Shown in pieces: positions 41,250-50,882 of a stretch of 63,559 bases of DNA. The position numbers and the translations under genes are program-made. The stretch is taken from the NCBI GenBank assembly GCA_028284605.1, contig JANQRL010000020.1, forward strand, positions 1 to 63,559, given 5' to 3'. The notes beneath the pieces were generated by a model. That model had not been told where the DNA came from, made no database searches, and saw nothing but the letters and a program-made list of their open reading frames with translations. Source of the DNA: Paracoccaceae bacterium (lineage in GTDB: Bacteria > Pseudomonadota > Alphaproteobacteria > Rhodobacterales > Rhodobacteraceae). Within the stretch, counting starts at the first letter, position 1, and every line of letters starts with the position of its first letter.

Positions 41250-42809
41250 TTACCGGAACAGCGACAGGATCGACTGCGGCGCCTGGTTGGCGATCGACAA
41301 TGCCTGGGTGCCGAGCTGCTGCTGGACCTGAAGCGCCTGGAGCCGGGCGGAAGCCGCCTCCATATCGGCATCGACCAGCGCGCCGATGCCGGACTTCAAC
41401 GAGTCGGTCAGTTTCGAGATGAAGTCCGACTGGGTGTCGATCCGTCCCTGAGCGGAGCCGAAGAGCGCCGCGGAATCGATCGAGTTCTGGATCAGCGTCT
41501 CGATGTTGTCGAGGGCCGCATCGGCGCCGGCATTGGTCCGCACGTCGATGCCGTCGAGACCGAAGAGCCCGCCGGACGCGGTACCGCCGTCCATCGCCGC
41601 GGTGGCGAGCGCGGCATCGGCACCGCTGTTGTCGATCTTCAGGCTGGCCTGGCCGGTCGAAGCGTCGATGGCGACCTGGGTCGTGATGCCGCTGATTGCG
41701 GCGCTGTCCACGGCGGTTTTCAGACCGCGCGCGACATCGGCGAAGGTCTCGCCCTTGCCCGCGGTGTAGAAATACGCCGTCCCGCCGATTGACACCTGAT
41801 AGCTGTTGCCCTCGGCCACGCTCGCGCCGGTGGTGAAGAAGATCTCCTCGGCGCGCTGATCCACGGTCCCGGTCTCGGTCGTCGTGTTGCCGGTGGCCGT
41901 GCCATTGATCGCCTGCAGGTAGCTGTTGCCGCCACCGGCGATCGAGTCGGTGATCGTCACCCCGAGCCCCTCGAAGGGCCGCGTCGAGGTCACCACGATC
42001 TGGTTCGCGGCGTTGGCGGCGAAGCTGACCCCGTCGAGATCGAGCGCCTGCAGGCTTGTCAGGAGCGAATCCCGCGCGCTTGTCAGGGTCTGGTCGTCTG
42101 CCGCGGCGGTGTAGGAGACGCTCTGACCGCCGATCGAGATCGAGGTCGAGTCGCCGGTATCCCAGCCGGTGGCGCCGGCGAATTCGATCACCGCCGTGTT
42201 GCCGTTGGCCGAGAGCGTGCCGCCGGCATAGGCGACACCGGCCCCGTCCAGGATCTGGCCGGACAGGTCGGTTCCGCCGGACCCGACGCCGTTGGTCCCC
42301 GCGGTGCTCGTCAGGTCGTTGCGGTTCACGGTGATGTTCGAGGCCGTCACCGTGCCGTCCGAACTGCGGTCGAGCGAGGACAGGACGTTCATGTCGTCGG
42401 TGCCCTTCAGCAGGTTCAGGCCGTTGAACTGGGCCGCGCCGACGACAGAGGAAATCTGGTCGCGCAGGGCGTCGATGTCGGTCTGGATCTTCTCGCGATC
42501 GACATTTTCCTCCTGCGCCGCGACGATCTTGCCCTTGATCTCCGTAAGCAGGTCGGTGACGGCCTCGGACGCCTCGCGGGCGACGGCGACGGTCGACTGG
42601 CCGAGCGCGAGGCTGTCGGAGATCCCTTTGAAGCCCTTAACGTCGGCCTCCATGACCTTGGAGATCGCCCAGACCGCGGAATTGTCCCGCGCGGAGGCCA
42701 CCGACTTGCCGGTGGAGATCATGTTCTGGGTCTTGGTCAGGTCGGCATTGATCGATTTCAGGGTCTGCAGCGCCACCATGGCGCCATTGTTGGTCAGAAT
42801 GCTGGACAT
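41250..42809 (-). CDS. fliC: Flagellin
   Basis: The 519-residue filament protein has the conserved ends: MSSILTNNGAMVALQTLKSI and NADLTKTQNMISTGKSVASA at the N-terminus, LGTQALSIANQAPQSILSLF at the C-terminus. The middle (about 150-400) is the variable surface region, rich in Gly, Ser, Thr and Asn, a plausible place for O-glycosylation. AGGA precedes the ATG. The 217-nt leader region upstream may hold the FlbT target. It is the only flagellin gene in the window. Confidence 0.97.
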   Translation of the reverse strand: MSSILTNNGAMVALQTLKSINADLTKTQNMISTGKSVASARDNSAVWAISKVMEADVKGFKGISDSLALGQSTVAVAREASEAVTDLLTEIKGKIVAAQEENVDREKIQTDIDALRDQISSVVGAAQFNGLNLLKGTDDMNVLSSLDRSSDGTVTASNITVNRNDLTSTAGTNGVGSGGTDLSGQILDGAGVAYAGGTLSANGNTAVIEFAGATGWDTGDSTSISIGGQSVSYTAAADDQTLTSARDSLLTSLQALDLDGVSFAANAANQIVVTSTRPFEGLGVTITDSIAGGGNSYLQAINGTATGNTTTETGTVDQRAEEIFFTTGASVAEGNSYQVSIGGTAYFYTAGKGETFADVARGLKTAVDSAAISGITTQVAIDASTGQASLKIDNSGADAALATAAMDGGTASGGLFGLDGIDVRTNAGADAALDNIETLIQNSIDSAALFGSAQGRIDTQSDFISKLTDSLKSGIGALVDADMEAASARLQALQVQQQLGTQALSIANQAPQSILSLFR

Positions 42810-43026
42810 GGGTCCTGTTCCTTTCGCGTGGGCGCTTCGACGCCCGGGTTCGATTTGAAGGAACCGCTCTTTCGAAGCGGCTGATCACGTCATTCTGACT
42901 GCTGCGGTGCCTCGCGAAGCGCGGCGGCCATGCGCCATCCGGGAAGGATGCGCCAGAAACCTGCATCCTATTCATTACCGGGATCCTAACGACGACGGCG
43001 CATCTCCCTGGCCTTTGGTTCAAATC

Positions 43027-43365
43027 CTACGCTTTGCGCTCGATCACCGGTGCCGGGCCGGCGAGGTCCGCTTTCTGACCCTCCCGGTCATAGGTCGAGA
43101 GGGCGCCCTGAACCTCCTCGATGGCCCTTATCCGGTCGGACGCGGCCCGCAGACCGTCGATCGCCGCCTCCAGAAGCGCCTGATTGCGTCGGACCTTCCG
43201 CGCTATCCGGCCGAGGGCCTCGCGGCTCGGGCCGTTAGCCGCGAACGCCTCCATAAGGGGTGCCTTTCGGTCCGCGATGTCAGCGAGCGCGGCATAATCC
43301 CCGCCGAGCAGCGCCTGGCGTTCGACCTCCAGAAGATCGCTCAACCGTGCGGCGCCGGCGCTACT
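43027..43365 (-). CDS. FlgN-like export chaperone
   Basis: The 112-residue helical product starts with GTG at 43365, overlapping the flgJ stop by 4 nt. The segment LSDLLEVERQALLGGDYAAL with ADRKAPLMEAF fits the FlgN family pattern (LL-x-E-x-x-AL then K-x-x-L), and the length is right. FlgN chaperones FlgK and FlgL, both present in this cluster. Sequence similarity in this family is low, so the call is moderate. Confidence 0.65.
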   Translation of the reverse strand, partial: SSAGAARLSDLLEVERQALLGGDYAALADIADRKAPLMEAFAANGPSREALGRIARKVRRNQALLEAAIDGLRAASDRIRAIEEVQGALSTYDREGQKADLAGPAPVIERKA

Positions 43366-43645
43366 CACCGATCCGCTCCCGCATCGCGCGGAACAGGGTC
43401 TCCGCCAGCCCGATCCCGCCGGCCCGCACCATTTCCTCGGCCTGCGCATGATGAAGGAACGACTGGAAATGCTCTTCCCCGGCGCCGCCGCCAAAGGCCG
43501 AGCTTGCCTGATTGGGCGTCGCACTCTTCAGCATCTCGGCAAGAAAGCCTGTCTCCATCCGTTCGGCGGCGGCGCGCAGGTCGGCGGCGGGCGGGTCCTG
43601 CGTCGTCGCAAGGGCAGGAAAGGCGGCGATCGGGTCGGGGATCAT
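43361..43645 (-). CDS. flgJ: Rod-binding protein FlgJ, short form without muramidase
   Basis: The 94-residue product has the FlgJ N-terminal rod-binding domain: ERMETGFLAEMLKSATPNQA, then HFQSFLHHAQAEEMVRAGGI and GLAETLFRAM. The peptidoglycan hydrolase domain found in enteric FlgJ is absent; the SLT-domain gene at 27360 probably supplies that activity. The ATG at 43645 has GGAG 6 nt upstream; a TTG at 43657 is less likely. Confidence 0.88.
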   Translation of the reverse strand: MIPDPIAAFPALATTQDPPAADLRAAAERMETGFLAEMLKSATPNQASSAFGGGAGEEHFQSFLHHAQAEEMVRAGGIGLAETLFRAMRERIGE

Positions 43646-43691
43646 CGAAATCTCCAATTCGAGGGATTTGCCGCCGTTCTGACCGAAACCG

Positions 43692-43706
43692 GTAAAGAAT
43701 GGGTAA
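43692..43706. promoter_or_regulatory. Weak CtrA-like box between flgJ and fliK
   Basis: GTAA at 43692 and GTAA at 43703 are 7 nt apart; on the minus strand this reads TTAC-N7-TTAC. Each half matches TTAA at three of four bases. The site lies between divergent flagellar genes, as do the better boxes, which is why it is listed. Confidence 0.3.
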
Positions 43707-43758
43707 GCTTCTTCGGAGAGTGTCGGCGCGGACGCATCAGGCGCGGATCGGAGAACCG

Positions 43759-46143
43759 ATGACAGAAACGACTAGCCCCTCGGCGGAGGTTGCCGCCTTG
43801 GTCGGACCGTTGTTGAGGACGCCGCGGCGGGAACAGCCCGAAACCGCGGCCGATGCCCCTGCTTTCACGGCCGTTTTCGAGGGGGGCGGGTCGGCTCTGT
43901 CGGAGGGCGGCGACATCTCGGCGAGGCGGGACCGACCGCCATATGAAGCAGTCACCACGGGCATTGCCGATCAAACCGTCCTTGCAGCCTCCGATGACAT
44001 GCCGGCATCCGGTCGAGAGGCGATGAAGGTCGACGACGACATCGCGACATCGGTCAGAGAGGCGCCCACAATGCGACCGGGTCTGGCCGAGATACCGGAC
44101 ACGCCTCCTCCCGATCCGACACGCATCGACAAGGAAACGGCGTGGCGACCCGAGGCCGGGCCGAGAGGACCCGCCGCTCTGCCGGCTTCGGCATGGACCG
44201 CCCGGCCGGCCGTGGTGCAGGCGCCATCGCCCGTGAGCGCAGTCGCCGACGCTGGCAGGTCTCCGACGCCTCTTGTTGGTGCCGAGGCGCCCGTTGCCGC
44301 TCAACAGGCATCCGACAACGGGTTCCGGCGGCCCCACGCCGACGCCGGTAGGACCGAGGCGGGCCAAGTCCCAGCCGTTAGGGCGGCGCCGTCAGCGAGG
44401 ACCGAGCGGGTGTCTCCAGCAGCGCCGCGGCCCGATCCGAAGCCAATCCCAACAGCCGCGTTGCGCGAGGCGCCAGCGGGCCAAATCCCAGTCGCTATGG
44501 CCGTGCCGTCAGCGCGGTCCGATCAGGCGTCTACAGCTGCGCCGTGGCCCGATCCGAAGCCAAGCCCCGCTGCAGCGTCGCCGCCCGGGCCGTCATCTTC
44601 GGCTGCGGAGCCGGACCGGTTCTCCAAGCTGCCCGCGTCGACCTCGGAGGGCCGTCTCGGCGCCCCGGTGCCGTCGACGGGCGCTGCCTTTGACAGCGGA
44701 AAGAGAGCGACCGCCATTGCGGCAGATGTCCCGCAGGACCCGCGCACCGGTTTCGACGTTCGACCAAACCGGGATACGGTCCGCGCCTCGGATCGTGACA
44801 TGCCGGTCAGGGCCGAACCGTCAGCCTCAGCGCCTCCGCTGGCCGGAACGTCCGAGCCGGGGTCGCGTATGGAGCGCCGTTTCGTGGAGCCGTCGAGGCA
44901 AGGCGATCCGCCCGCACGCGGTTCGATCACGGTACCGGCAGCGCGGCATCTCGCGCCGCTGACCATTTCGACCGTGGAGGGTCGGCCGGATCTGCCGGTT
45001 CCCCCCGCCGGTACAGCGTTTGGCGACCAGAGTCGGAGTGCCACCGCCCCGACCGCCGCGACTCCGCAATCGGAGCCCGGGCTCGATGCTCGAGGAAACC
45101 GGGTCCAAGCGAGTTCCCCGATCCCGGCCCCGGCCAGCGGCCCGGCGACAACCGTCGACCGGTCAGGGTCCGCATCTGACCTCGCCGCGACACCGGTGCC
45201 GAAGCTCGTTGCGGCCGGCCGGCCCGCCGAGCCGGCCGAGCCCGCGGACCGCGGCAGATCGCAGCCGCGCATGGCGGATGACCGGTCGATCTCCGCCCTC
45301 GAGGCACCGCGCGCCGCGCCGGCATCTCGAGCGGATTCGGCTGCCGTCGCCCCGGTGTCGCGGGGCCATCCGGACCGCCCGGTCACACCGCCCGGCGCGC
45401 GCGGGACGACGAGCGATGCGCCGCCTCCGGCCTTCCGACACCCGGCCCCGGACTTCGAGCCGGCACGAGACGACGCGCGGATGACCGCTCGGGTCTCCGG
45501 CAGCGGCATGCAGGATCCGGCAGTTCCCCCGCCCTCTCCTGTTCCGCCGAAGGCGGCAAATCCGGGCTCGACGCCTCTTGCCCGGGGTCATCTTGCGGAG
45601 ACGTTGACCCACGTTGACCCCGTGCCGCGCCTTTCAGAGGGCGGGCCGATCCTCGGTATCGGCGACGTCCCGCGGGTCTCGCCCGGCGCACCCGCCTCGC
45701 CGGCCATGCCCGCCGCCGCCCCGACCCCCGGCGCCGCCGCCCTCGCACCGCAACTGGCCCTCGCGCTGTCCTCGAAGTCCGGCGGTACGGTGGAGATCAG
45801 GCTCGATCCCGAGGAGCTCGGCCGTGTGCGCGTAAGCCTTTCGGGCAGCGAGACAGCCCTCACGATGACGGTTCTCGCCGAGCGGCCCGAGACCGCCGAA
45901 CTGATGCGCCGCCATGCCGACGGGCTGCTGCGCGAGTTCCGCGCCATGGGCTACGAGACGATCACGCTCGCCTTTGGGGAGAGCGGCGGCCGGCCCGGTT
46001 CGGAGCGGTCCGACACGGGCCGAGACGGACGGGATGACGGCGCGGGGTCAACCGAGCCGGAGCCGTCGACGGCCGTGCCCGGTGACCCGCTGCACCACAG
46101 ACCGGCCCTTACCGCAATCACCGGCCTCGACATTCGCCTTTGA
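43759..46143 (+). CDS. fliK: Flagellar hook-length control protein FliK, long form with internal repeats
   Basis: FliK measures the hook and triggers the FlhB switch. The 794-residue protein is mostly Pro/Ala/Ser/Arg-rich and disordered; the last 120 residues form the Flg_hook domain with GGTVEIRLDPEELGRVRVSL and FRAMGYETITLAFGES. A 117-bp tandem duplication (44359-44475 and from 44476) repeats a PSAR...PDPKP unit in frame, and weaker repeats follow (about 44630 and 44964). The ATG at 43759 has GGAG at good spacing; a frame from 43699 lacks a site. It is longer than most FliK (about 400-700), and length of this region would set hook length. Confidence 0.9.
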   Translation: MTETTSPSAEVAALVGPLLRTPRREQPETAADAPAFTAVFEGGGSALSEGGDISARRDRPPYEAVTTGIADQTVLAASDDMPASGREAMKVDDDIATSVREAPTMRPGLAEIPDTPPPDPTRIDKETAWRPEAGPRGPAALPASAWTARPAVVQAPSPVSAVADAGRSPTPLVGAEAPVAAQQASDNGFRRPHADAGRTEAGQVPAVRAAPSARTERVSPAAPRPDPKPIPTAALREAPAGQIPVAMAVPSARSDQASTAAPWPDPKPSPAAASPPGPSSSAAEPDRFSKLPASTSEGRLGAPVPSTGAAFDSGKRATAIAADVPQDPRTGFDVRPNRDTVRASDRDMPVRAEPSASAPPLAGTSEPGSRMERRFVEPSRQGDPPARGSITVPAARHLAPLTISTVEGRPDLPVPPAGTAFGDQSRSATAPTAATPQSEPGLDARGNRVQASSPIPAPASGPATTVDRSGSASDLAATPVPKLVAAGRPAEPAEPADRGRSQPRMADDRSISALEAPRAAPASRADSAAVAPVSRGHPDRPVTPPGARGTTSDAPPPAFRHPAPDFEPARDDARMTARVSGSGMQDPAVPPPSPVPPKAANPGSTPLARGHLAETLTHVDPVPRLSEGGPILGIGDVPRVSPGAPASPAMPAAAPTPGAAALAPQLALALSSKSGGTVEIRLDPEELGRVRVSLSGSETALTMTVLAERPETAELMRRHADGLLREFRAMGYETITLAFGESGGRPGSERSDTGRDGRDDGAGSTEPEPSTAVPGDPLHHRPALTAITGLDIRL
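44359..44592 (+). repeat. 117-bp in-frame tandem duplication inside fliK
   Basis: Two units begin GCGGGCCAA(G/A)TCCCAG at 44359 and 44476, a 117-bp period that equals 39 codons. They have diverged at scattered positions but stay in frame. Such units can expand or contract and alter FliK length. Confidence 0.7.
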
Positions 46144-46155
46144 CCGGAGACCCAG

Positions 46156-46818
46156 ATGGACATCACCCAGACCAATGCCCCGACCCCGCCGCCGGCCTCT
46201 CCCGCGCCGGTCGATGCGAGCGTCATCAGCTCGGATTTCGACACGTTCCTGCGGATGATGACCGCGCAGATCCAGAATCAGGACCCGCTCAACCCGATCG
46301 ATTCCGCCGACTACGCGGTGCAGCTCGCCACCTTCTCGAATGTCGAGCAGCAGGTGCAGACCAACGAGCTTCTGACCGCGCTTTCGGCGCAGCTCGCCTC
46401 CCAGGGCATGGCCGACATGGCCGGCTGGGTCGGCAAGGAGGCGCGCACGGTGGCTCCGGCGCCTTGGGACGGGACAACGCCGGTGACCCTCTCGCCCAAC
46501 CCGCTTGCCGTGGCGGACCGTGTCGAACTGGTGGTCCGGGACCGCTGGGGGACCGAGGTGCAGCGTCAGGTCATCCCCGTCGGCACCGATGCGATCCAGT
46601 GGACCGGGGCGGCCGAGGGAGAGACACCGCTGCCCACCGGCCTCTACTCCTTCGAGCTTGTGAACTATTCCGGCGACGATCTGCTCGCCCAGGAGCCGGT
46701 GGAAATCTATGCGACGGTCGAGGAAATCCAGTCCATCAACGGCCAGACCGTGCTGTCTCTGGCCGGCGGGACGCTGGTTCCGGCCACGGCGGTGACGGCC
46801 TTGCGCAACCCGACCTGA
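46156..46818 (+). CDS. flgD: Hook cap assembly protein FlgD
   Basis: FlgD caps the growing hook. The 220-residue product has the N-terminal signature FDTFLRMMTAQIQNQDPLNP and QLATFSNVEQQVQTNELL, then a Tudor/FnIII-like part with VVRDRWGTEVQRQVIPVGTD. It follows fliK by 12 nt, the usual pairing, and is the last gene of the flagellar cluster. Confidence 0.95.
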   Translation: MDITQTNAPTPPPASPAPVDASVISSDFDTFLRMMTAQIQNQDPLNPIDSADYAVQLATFSNVEQQVQTNELLTALSAQLASQGMADMAGWVGKEARTVAPAPWDGTTPVTLSPNPLAVADRVELVVRDRWGTEVQRQVIPVGTDAIQWTGAAEGETPLPTGLYSFELVNYSGDDLLAQEPVEIYATVEEIQSINGQTVLSLAGGTLVPATAVTALRNPT

Positions 46819-46828
46819 CCGAGGCCGC

Positions 46829-48358
46829 TCAGATAAGAGCGGCGATCCAGAAGCCGAGCGCCACGAGCCCGCCGCCCAGCGCCATGAAGCCGAGCGCTGG
46901 CCAGACGTTCCGTGGTGGCGGAGGGGGCGGTGGCATCGACTGCCGGATCAGCAGGTCCTCGGCCATCTGCGGCAGTTTCGGGCCGAACCGCGCGACGACC
47001 TCCGCCGTCTTCGCCAGATCGCGCAGGAGCGCCTTCGGCCCGATACTCTGCTTGATGTAATCCTCCACGATCGGCCCCGCGACCTCCCAGATATTCATCC
47101 GCGGATCGAGGGTCCGCGCCACCCCTTCGACCACAACCATCGTCCGTTGCAGCAGGATCAGCTCGGTCCGGGTTTCCATCCCGAACCGCTCGGTCACCTC
47201 AAAGAGATAGGCGAGCAGCCGGCCCATCGAAATCCGGCTCGCATCCATCCCGAAGATCGGCTCTCCGACAGCCCGGAGCGCCCTTGCGAACTCTTCGACG
47301 TCCTGATCTGCCGGCACATATCCGGCCTCGAAATGCACCTCCGCCACGCGCCGATAATCCTTGCGGATGAAGCCGAAGAGGATCTGGGCATAGACCCGGC
47401 GGGTATATTCGTCGATATGCCCCATGATCCCGAAATCGTAGGCGATGATGTCGCCATTGGCCGCGACCTTCAGGTTCCCTTGATGCATGTCGGCATGGAA
47501 ATAGCCGTCGCGGAGCGCATGGAGCAGGAAAAGCTCCAGCACCCGGGCCGCGATTCGCCGCCGGTCATGCCCCGCCGCATCAAGCGCCGCGACCTCCCCG
47601 GCCCCGATCCCCTCGGCCCACCCTTGCGTCATCACCCGCCGGGCCGAGAGCGCCCATTTGATCTCGGGCAGGCGGAACCCCTCATCCTTCGCGGTATTCG
47701 CCGCAAACTCCGAGGCGGCGGAGCTTTCCAGCCGCAGGTCGAGTTCCCCCAGCACGACCCCCTCGAAATGCGCGATGACGTCCATCGGGCGGAGCCGGCG
47801 CGAGGCGGGCGAGAGCAGTTCCACGATCCGCGCGGCGAGGTAGAAGGCGTCGATATCCCTGCGGAACGCCCGCTCGATCCCCGGGCGCAGGACCTTCACC
47901 GCAACCGCCTCTCCGGTGCCGGCGAGATGGGCCTTGTGGACCTGGGCGATGGAGGCGGCGGCGACGGAATCCGTGATCGAGGCGAAGGCGTCGTCGATCC
48001 GCACCCCCAATTCCTTCTCGATCTCCCGCTTGGCCTCATGGGTCGGAAACGGCGGCAGCTTGTCCTGAAGCACGCGAAGCTGAGCCGCCAGCTCGTCCCC
48101 CACGACATCGGGCCGGGTCGAGAGGATCTGCCCGAACTTGATATAGGCCGGCCCCAGCGCCGTGAGCGCCCGCGTCGCCGGCGGCATCGTCACGTCGCCC
48201 TTGTAGCCGAGCCACTGGAACGGCCAGACCACCCCGCGCACCACTGCGCGCAAGAGCGGCGGCGCCTCGAGCGCGTCCATCACCACCCGCATCGCCCCGG
48301 TCCGCTCGAAGGTCGCGCCGGTCCGAATGAGCCGCAGGATGTTGTGCGGGCCCCGCAA
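46829..48358 (-). CDS. ubiB: Ubiquinone biosynthesis atypical kinase UbiB
   Basis: UbiB is an ABC1/ADCK-type ATPase needed for coenzyme Q synthesis at the inner membrane. The 509-residue product has the invariant KxGQ motif in YIKFGQILSTRPDVV, a lysine in AVKVLRPGIERAF, HADMHQGNLKV as catalytic loop and YDFGIMGHID as the DFG segment. Two hydrophobic segments close the C-terminus after a PPPPPP linker. The start is TTG at 48358, because RGPHNILRLIRTGATFERTG is the conserved opening. It lies 1 nt after ubiE. Confidence 0.95.
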   Translation of the reverse strand: MRGPHNILRLIRTGATFERTGAMRVVMDALEAPPLLRAVVRGVVWPFQWLGYKGDVTMPPATRALTALGPAYIKFGQILSTRPDVVGDELAAQLRVLQDKLPPFPTHEAKREIEKELGVRIDDAFASITDSVAAASIAQVHKAHLAGTGEAVAVKVLRPGIERAFRRDIDAFYLAARIVELLSPASRRLRPMDVIAHFEGVVLGELDLRLESSAASEFAANTAKDEGFRLPEIKWALSARRVMTQGWAEGIGAGEVAALDAAGHDRRRIAARVLELFLLHALRDGYFHADMHQGNLKVAANGDIIAYDFGIMGHIDEYTRRVYAQILFGFIRKDYRRVAEVHFEAGYVPADQDVEEFARALRAVGEPIFGMDASRISMGRLLAYLFEVTERFGMETRTELILLQRTMVVVEGVARTLDPRMNIWEVAGPIVEDYIKQSIGPKALLRDLAKTAEVVARFGPKLPQMAEDLLIRQSMPPPPPPPRNVWPALGFMALGGGLVALGFWIAALI

Positions 48359-48359
48359 G

Positions 48360-49112
48360 CTAGAGCTTCCAGCCCGAATGCAGGCAGGCGATGCCCATGG
48401 AGAGGTTCCGGTATTTCGCCTGCTCGAACCCGGCCTCGCGGATCATGCCCAGAAACGTCTCCTGATCCGGAAACTTGCGGATCGACTCGACGAGATACCG
48501 GTAGCTGTCCCGGTCTCCCGTGATCGCCTTGCCCATGGGCGGGATGACGTTGAAGGAATAGGCGTCATAAAGCGCCTGGAGCCCCGGATTCGGCAACTGA
48601 CTGAACTCCAGAACCATGAGCCGCCCGCCGGGGCGCAGCACGCGGTAGGCTTCTTTCAGAGCCTCCTCCGGCCGGGTCACGTTCCTTATGCCGAAGCTGA
48701 TCGTGTAGACGTCGAAGCTCGCGGCCTCGAACGGCAAGTCCATCGCGTCGCCCACCACCCACTCGATACTGCCCGCAAGCCGTGCCGCCTCCGCCCGCTT
48801 GCGCCCTTCGACCAGCATGTCCTCGGTCAGGTCGAGCACCGTCGCCTGAGCCGCCCCCGCCCGCTTCAGGAACCGAAACGCGATGTCGCCCGTGCCGCCG
48901 GCCACATCGAGCAGCCGCTGCCCGGCCCGGGGCGCCAGCCAGTCCATCATCGCATCCTTCCAGAGCCGGTGGATGCCCCCGCTCATCAGGTCGTTCATGA
49001 TGTCGTAGCGGCTGGCCACAGAGGTGAAGACGCCGCGCACCCGGTCGGCCTTCTCCGCCTCCGGAACGGTCTCATTGCCGAAATGGGTGGTTCTATCGCC
49101 GTCCTCTGTCAT
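48360..49112 (-). CDS. ubiE: Demethylmenaquinone/2-methoxy-6-polyprenyl-benzoquinol methylase UbiE
   Basis: UbiE C-methylates the quinone ring in ubiquinone synthesis using SAM. The 250-residue product has [20 protein letters not shown] at the start, the SAM motif [16 protein letters not shown] and the UbiE signatures [20 protein letters not shown] and [20 protein letters not shown]. It pairs with ubiB in one operon and diverges from mutM across 79 nt. Confidence 0.97.
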   Translation of the reverse strand: MTEDGDRTTHFGNETVPEAEKADRVRGVFTSVASRYDIMNDLMSGGIHRLWKDAMMDWLAPRAGQRLLDVAGGTGDIAFRFLKRAGAAQATVLDLTEDMLVEGRKRAEAARLAGSIEWVVGDAMDLPFEAASFDVYTISFGIRNVTRPEEALKEAYRVLRPGGRLMVLEFSQLPNPGLQALYDAYSFNVIPPMGKAITGDRDSYRYLVESIRKFPDQETFLGMIREAGFEQAKYRNLSMGIACLHSGWKL

Positions 49113-49191
49113 CGCCGTCCCTCGCTGCCGGGCCCTTCTATCGGCGCCCCCCTGCGGTTACAACGCGCCGTCCCGCCAGAGGAAGCGCCCG

Positions 49192-50043
49192 ATGCCCGAA
49201 TTGCCAGAGGTCGAGACAGTGCGTCGCGGGCTGGAGCCGGTGATGGCGGGAGAGGTGATCGCGCGGGCCGAGGTGAACCGCCCGGACCTGCGCTGGCCCC
49301 TGCCGGAGCGCATGGCCGAGCGGCTGACCGGGCAGAGAGTGCTGCGGCTCGGGCGGCGCTCGAAGTATATCCTGGCGGACCTGGAGAGTGGGGAAACTCT
49401 GATCGTCCATCTGGGCATGTCGGGCCGGATGCTGATCTCCGGCGATCCGCTCGGGCGGTTTCACCACGACCACCCGGCGCCCGAGAAGCACGATCACGTC
49501 GTGCTCCATATGGCGGGCGGCGCCCGGATCACCTTCAACGACGCGCGCCGCTTCGGCCATATGGACCTCGCGCCGACCGAGGCTCTCGACACCCATTGGC
49601 TGATCCGCGACCTCGGCCCCGAGCCCCTCGGCAACCACTTCGATGCCGCCTATCTGACGGCGGCCTTCAAGGGGCGCCGAACCCCGGTCAAGTCGGCGCT
49701 TCTGGACCAGAGAATCGTCGCCGGGCTCGGAAATATCTATGTCTCCGAGGCCCTCTTCCGTGCCGGCATACACCCACGCCGCCATGCCGGACGGATCGCA
49801 CCGGCCCGGGTCGCGGCCCTCGTCCCCGTCATCCGTGATGTGCTGCGAGAGGCTATCGAGGCCGGCGGCTCCTCTCTCCGCGATCACCGCCAAGCCACTG
49901 GCGAACTTGGCTATTTCCAGCACACCTTCCGCGTCTACGACCGCGAGGGCGCCCCCTGCACCACGCCCGACTGCCCCGGCACCATCCGCCGGATCGTGCA
50001 ATCCGGGCGCTCCACCTTCTACTGCCCGCTCTGCCAAAGATAG
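49192..50043 (+). CDS. mutM: Formamidopyrimidine-DNA glycosylase MutM (Fpg)
   Basis: MutM removes 8-oxoguanine and ring-opened purines. The 283-residue product begins [15 protein letters not shown], with the catalytic Pro after Met removal and Glu nearby, has the [20 protein letters not shown] helix-two-turn-helix region with its Lys, and ends with a zinc finger with Cys at CTTPDC and CPLC. The ATG at 49192 is fixed by the obligatory MPELPE start. It is followed at 62 nt by the enoyl-CoA hydratase. Confidence 0.97.
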   Translation: MPELPEVETVRRGLEPVMAGEVIARAEVNRPDLRWPLPERMAERLTGQRVLRLGRRSKYILADLESGETLIVHLGMSGRMLISGDPLGRFHHDHPAPEKHDHVVLHMAGGARITFNDARRFGHMDLAPTEALDTHWLIRDLGPEPLGNHFDAAYLTAAFKGRRTPVKSALLDQRIVAGLGNIYVSEALFRAGIHPRRHAGRIAPARVAALVPVIRDVLREAIEAGGSSLRDHRQATGELGYFQHTFRVYDREGAPCTTPDCPGTIRRIVQSGRSTFYCPLCQR

Positions 50044-50105
50044 CTTGAACCGCCCGTCCGCTTTGCTAAGCGTTGTCCCTGCGCCAGCGGCAAGAGGACC
50101 TTTGC

Positions 50106-50882
50106 ATGGCCTATGAGACGATCATCGTCGATACGACCGATCATGTCTGCCTGATCACCCTGAACCGCCCCGATGCCCTCAACGCCCTGAACTCCCAGCT
50201 TCTGGGGGAACTGGTGACGGCATTGCAGGAGGCCGATGCGAGCGACAAGGTGCGCTGCATCGTCCTCACCGGCTCCGACAAGGCGTTTGCCGCCGGGGCC
50301 GACATTACCGAGATGGCCGAAAAGTCCTTCGTGGATATGTATGCCAGTCAGTTCTTCGCCGCCGATGGCGACCGCATCGCCGGGGTGCGGAAGCCGATCA
50401 TCGGCGCCGTGGCGGGCTACGCGCTGGGCGGCGGCTGCGAACTGGCGCTGATGTGCGATTTCCTGATCGCCGCCGACACCGCCAAGTTTGGCCAGCCCGA
50501 GATCAATCTCGGCGTCATCGCGGGTATGGGCGGCACCCAGCGCCTGACCCACGCGGTCGGCAAGGCCAAGAGCATGGACATGCACCTGACGGGCCGCTTC
50601 ATGGATGCCGAGGAGGCGGAGCGCTCCGGTCTCGTCAGCCGCGTGGTGCCCGCCAAGAAGCTGAAGGAAGAAGCGCTGAGCGCCGCCCACAAGATCGTCG
50701 AGAAATCCCTCCTCGCCGCGGCGGCGGTCAAGGATAGTGTCAACCGCAGCTTCGAGATGACCCTCACCGAGGGCATCCGCTACGAACGCGCGGTGTTCTA
50801 CGGGCTCTTCGCGACCGACGACCAGAAAGAGGGCATGGCCGCCTTCCGGGAGAAACGCGAGGCCCAGTTCCGCGACCGTTAG
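50106..50882 (+). CDS. Enoyl-CoA hydratase
   Basis: The 258-residue crotonase-family protein hydrates 2-enoyl-CoA in beta-oxidation. Diagnostic parts are [20 protein letters not shown], the oxyanion segment [15 protein letters not shown] and [20 protein letters not shown]. The two catalytic Glu residues fall in [10 protein letters not shown] and [20 protein letters not shown]. It is the housekeeping type (like FadB1 or PaaF); substrate length cannot be read. Its stop overlaps the convergent LysR gene by 4 nt. Confidence 0.93.
   Translation: MAYETIIVDTTDHVCLITLNRPDALNALNSQLLGELVTALQEADASDKVRCIVLTGSDKAFAAGADITEMAEKSFVDMYASQFFAADGDRIAGVRKPIIGAVAGYALGGGCELALMCDFLIAADTAKFGQPEINLGVIAGMGGTQRLTHAVGKAKSMDMHLTGRFMDAEEAERSGLVSRVVPAKKLKEEALSAAHKIVEKSLLAAAAVKDSVNRSFEMTLTEGIRYERAVFYGLFATDDQKEGMAAFREKREAQFRDR

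Noticed and set aside
41155-43026. Sigma-54 promoters for flagellar genes
   Set aside because: No TGGCAC-N5-TTGC-like pair was found at the flagellin or other flagellar starts; CtrA-like sites fit better.
44523-45509. Antisense open frame inside fliK
   Set aside because: The region is low-complexity coding DNA of fliK; several frames are open by composition alone.
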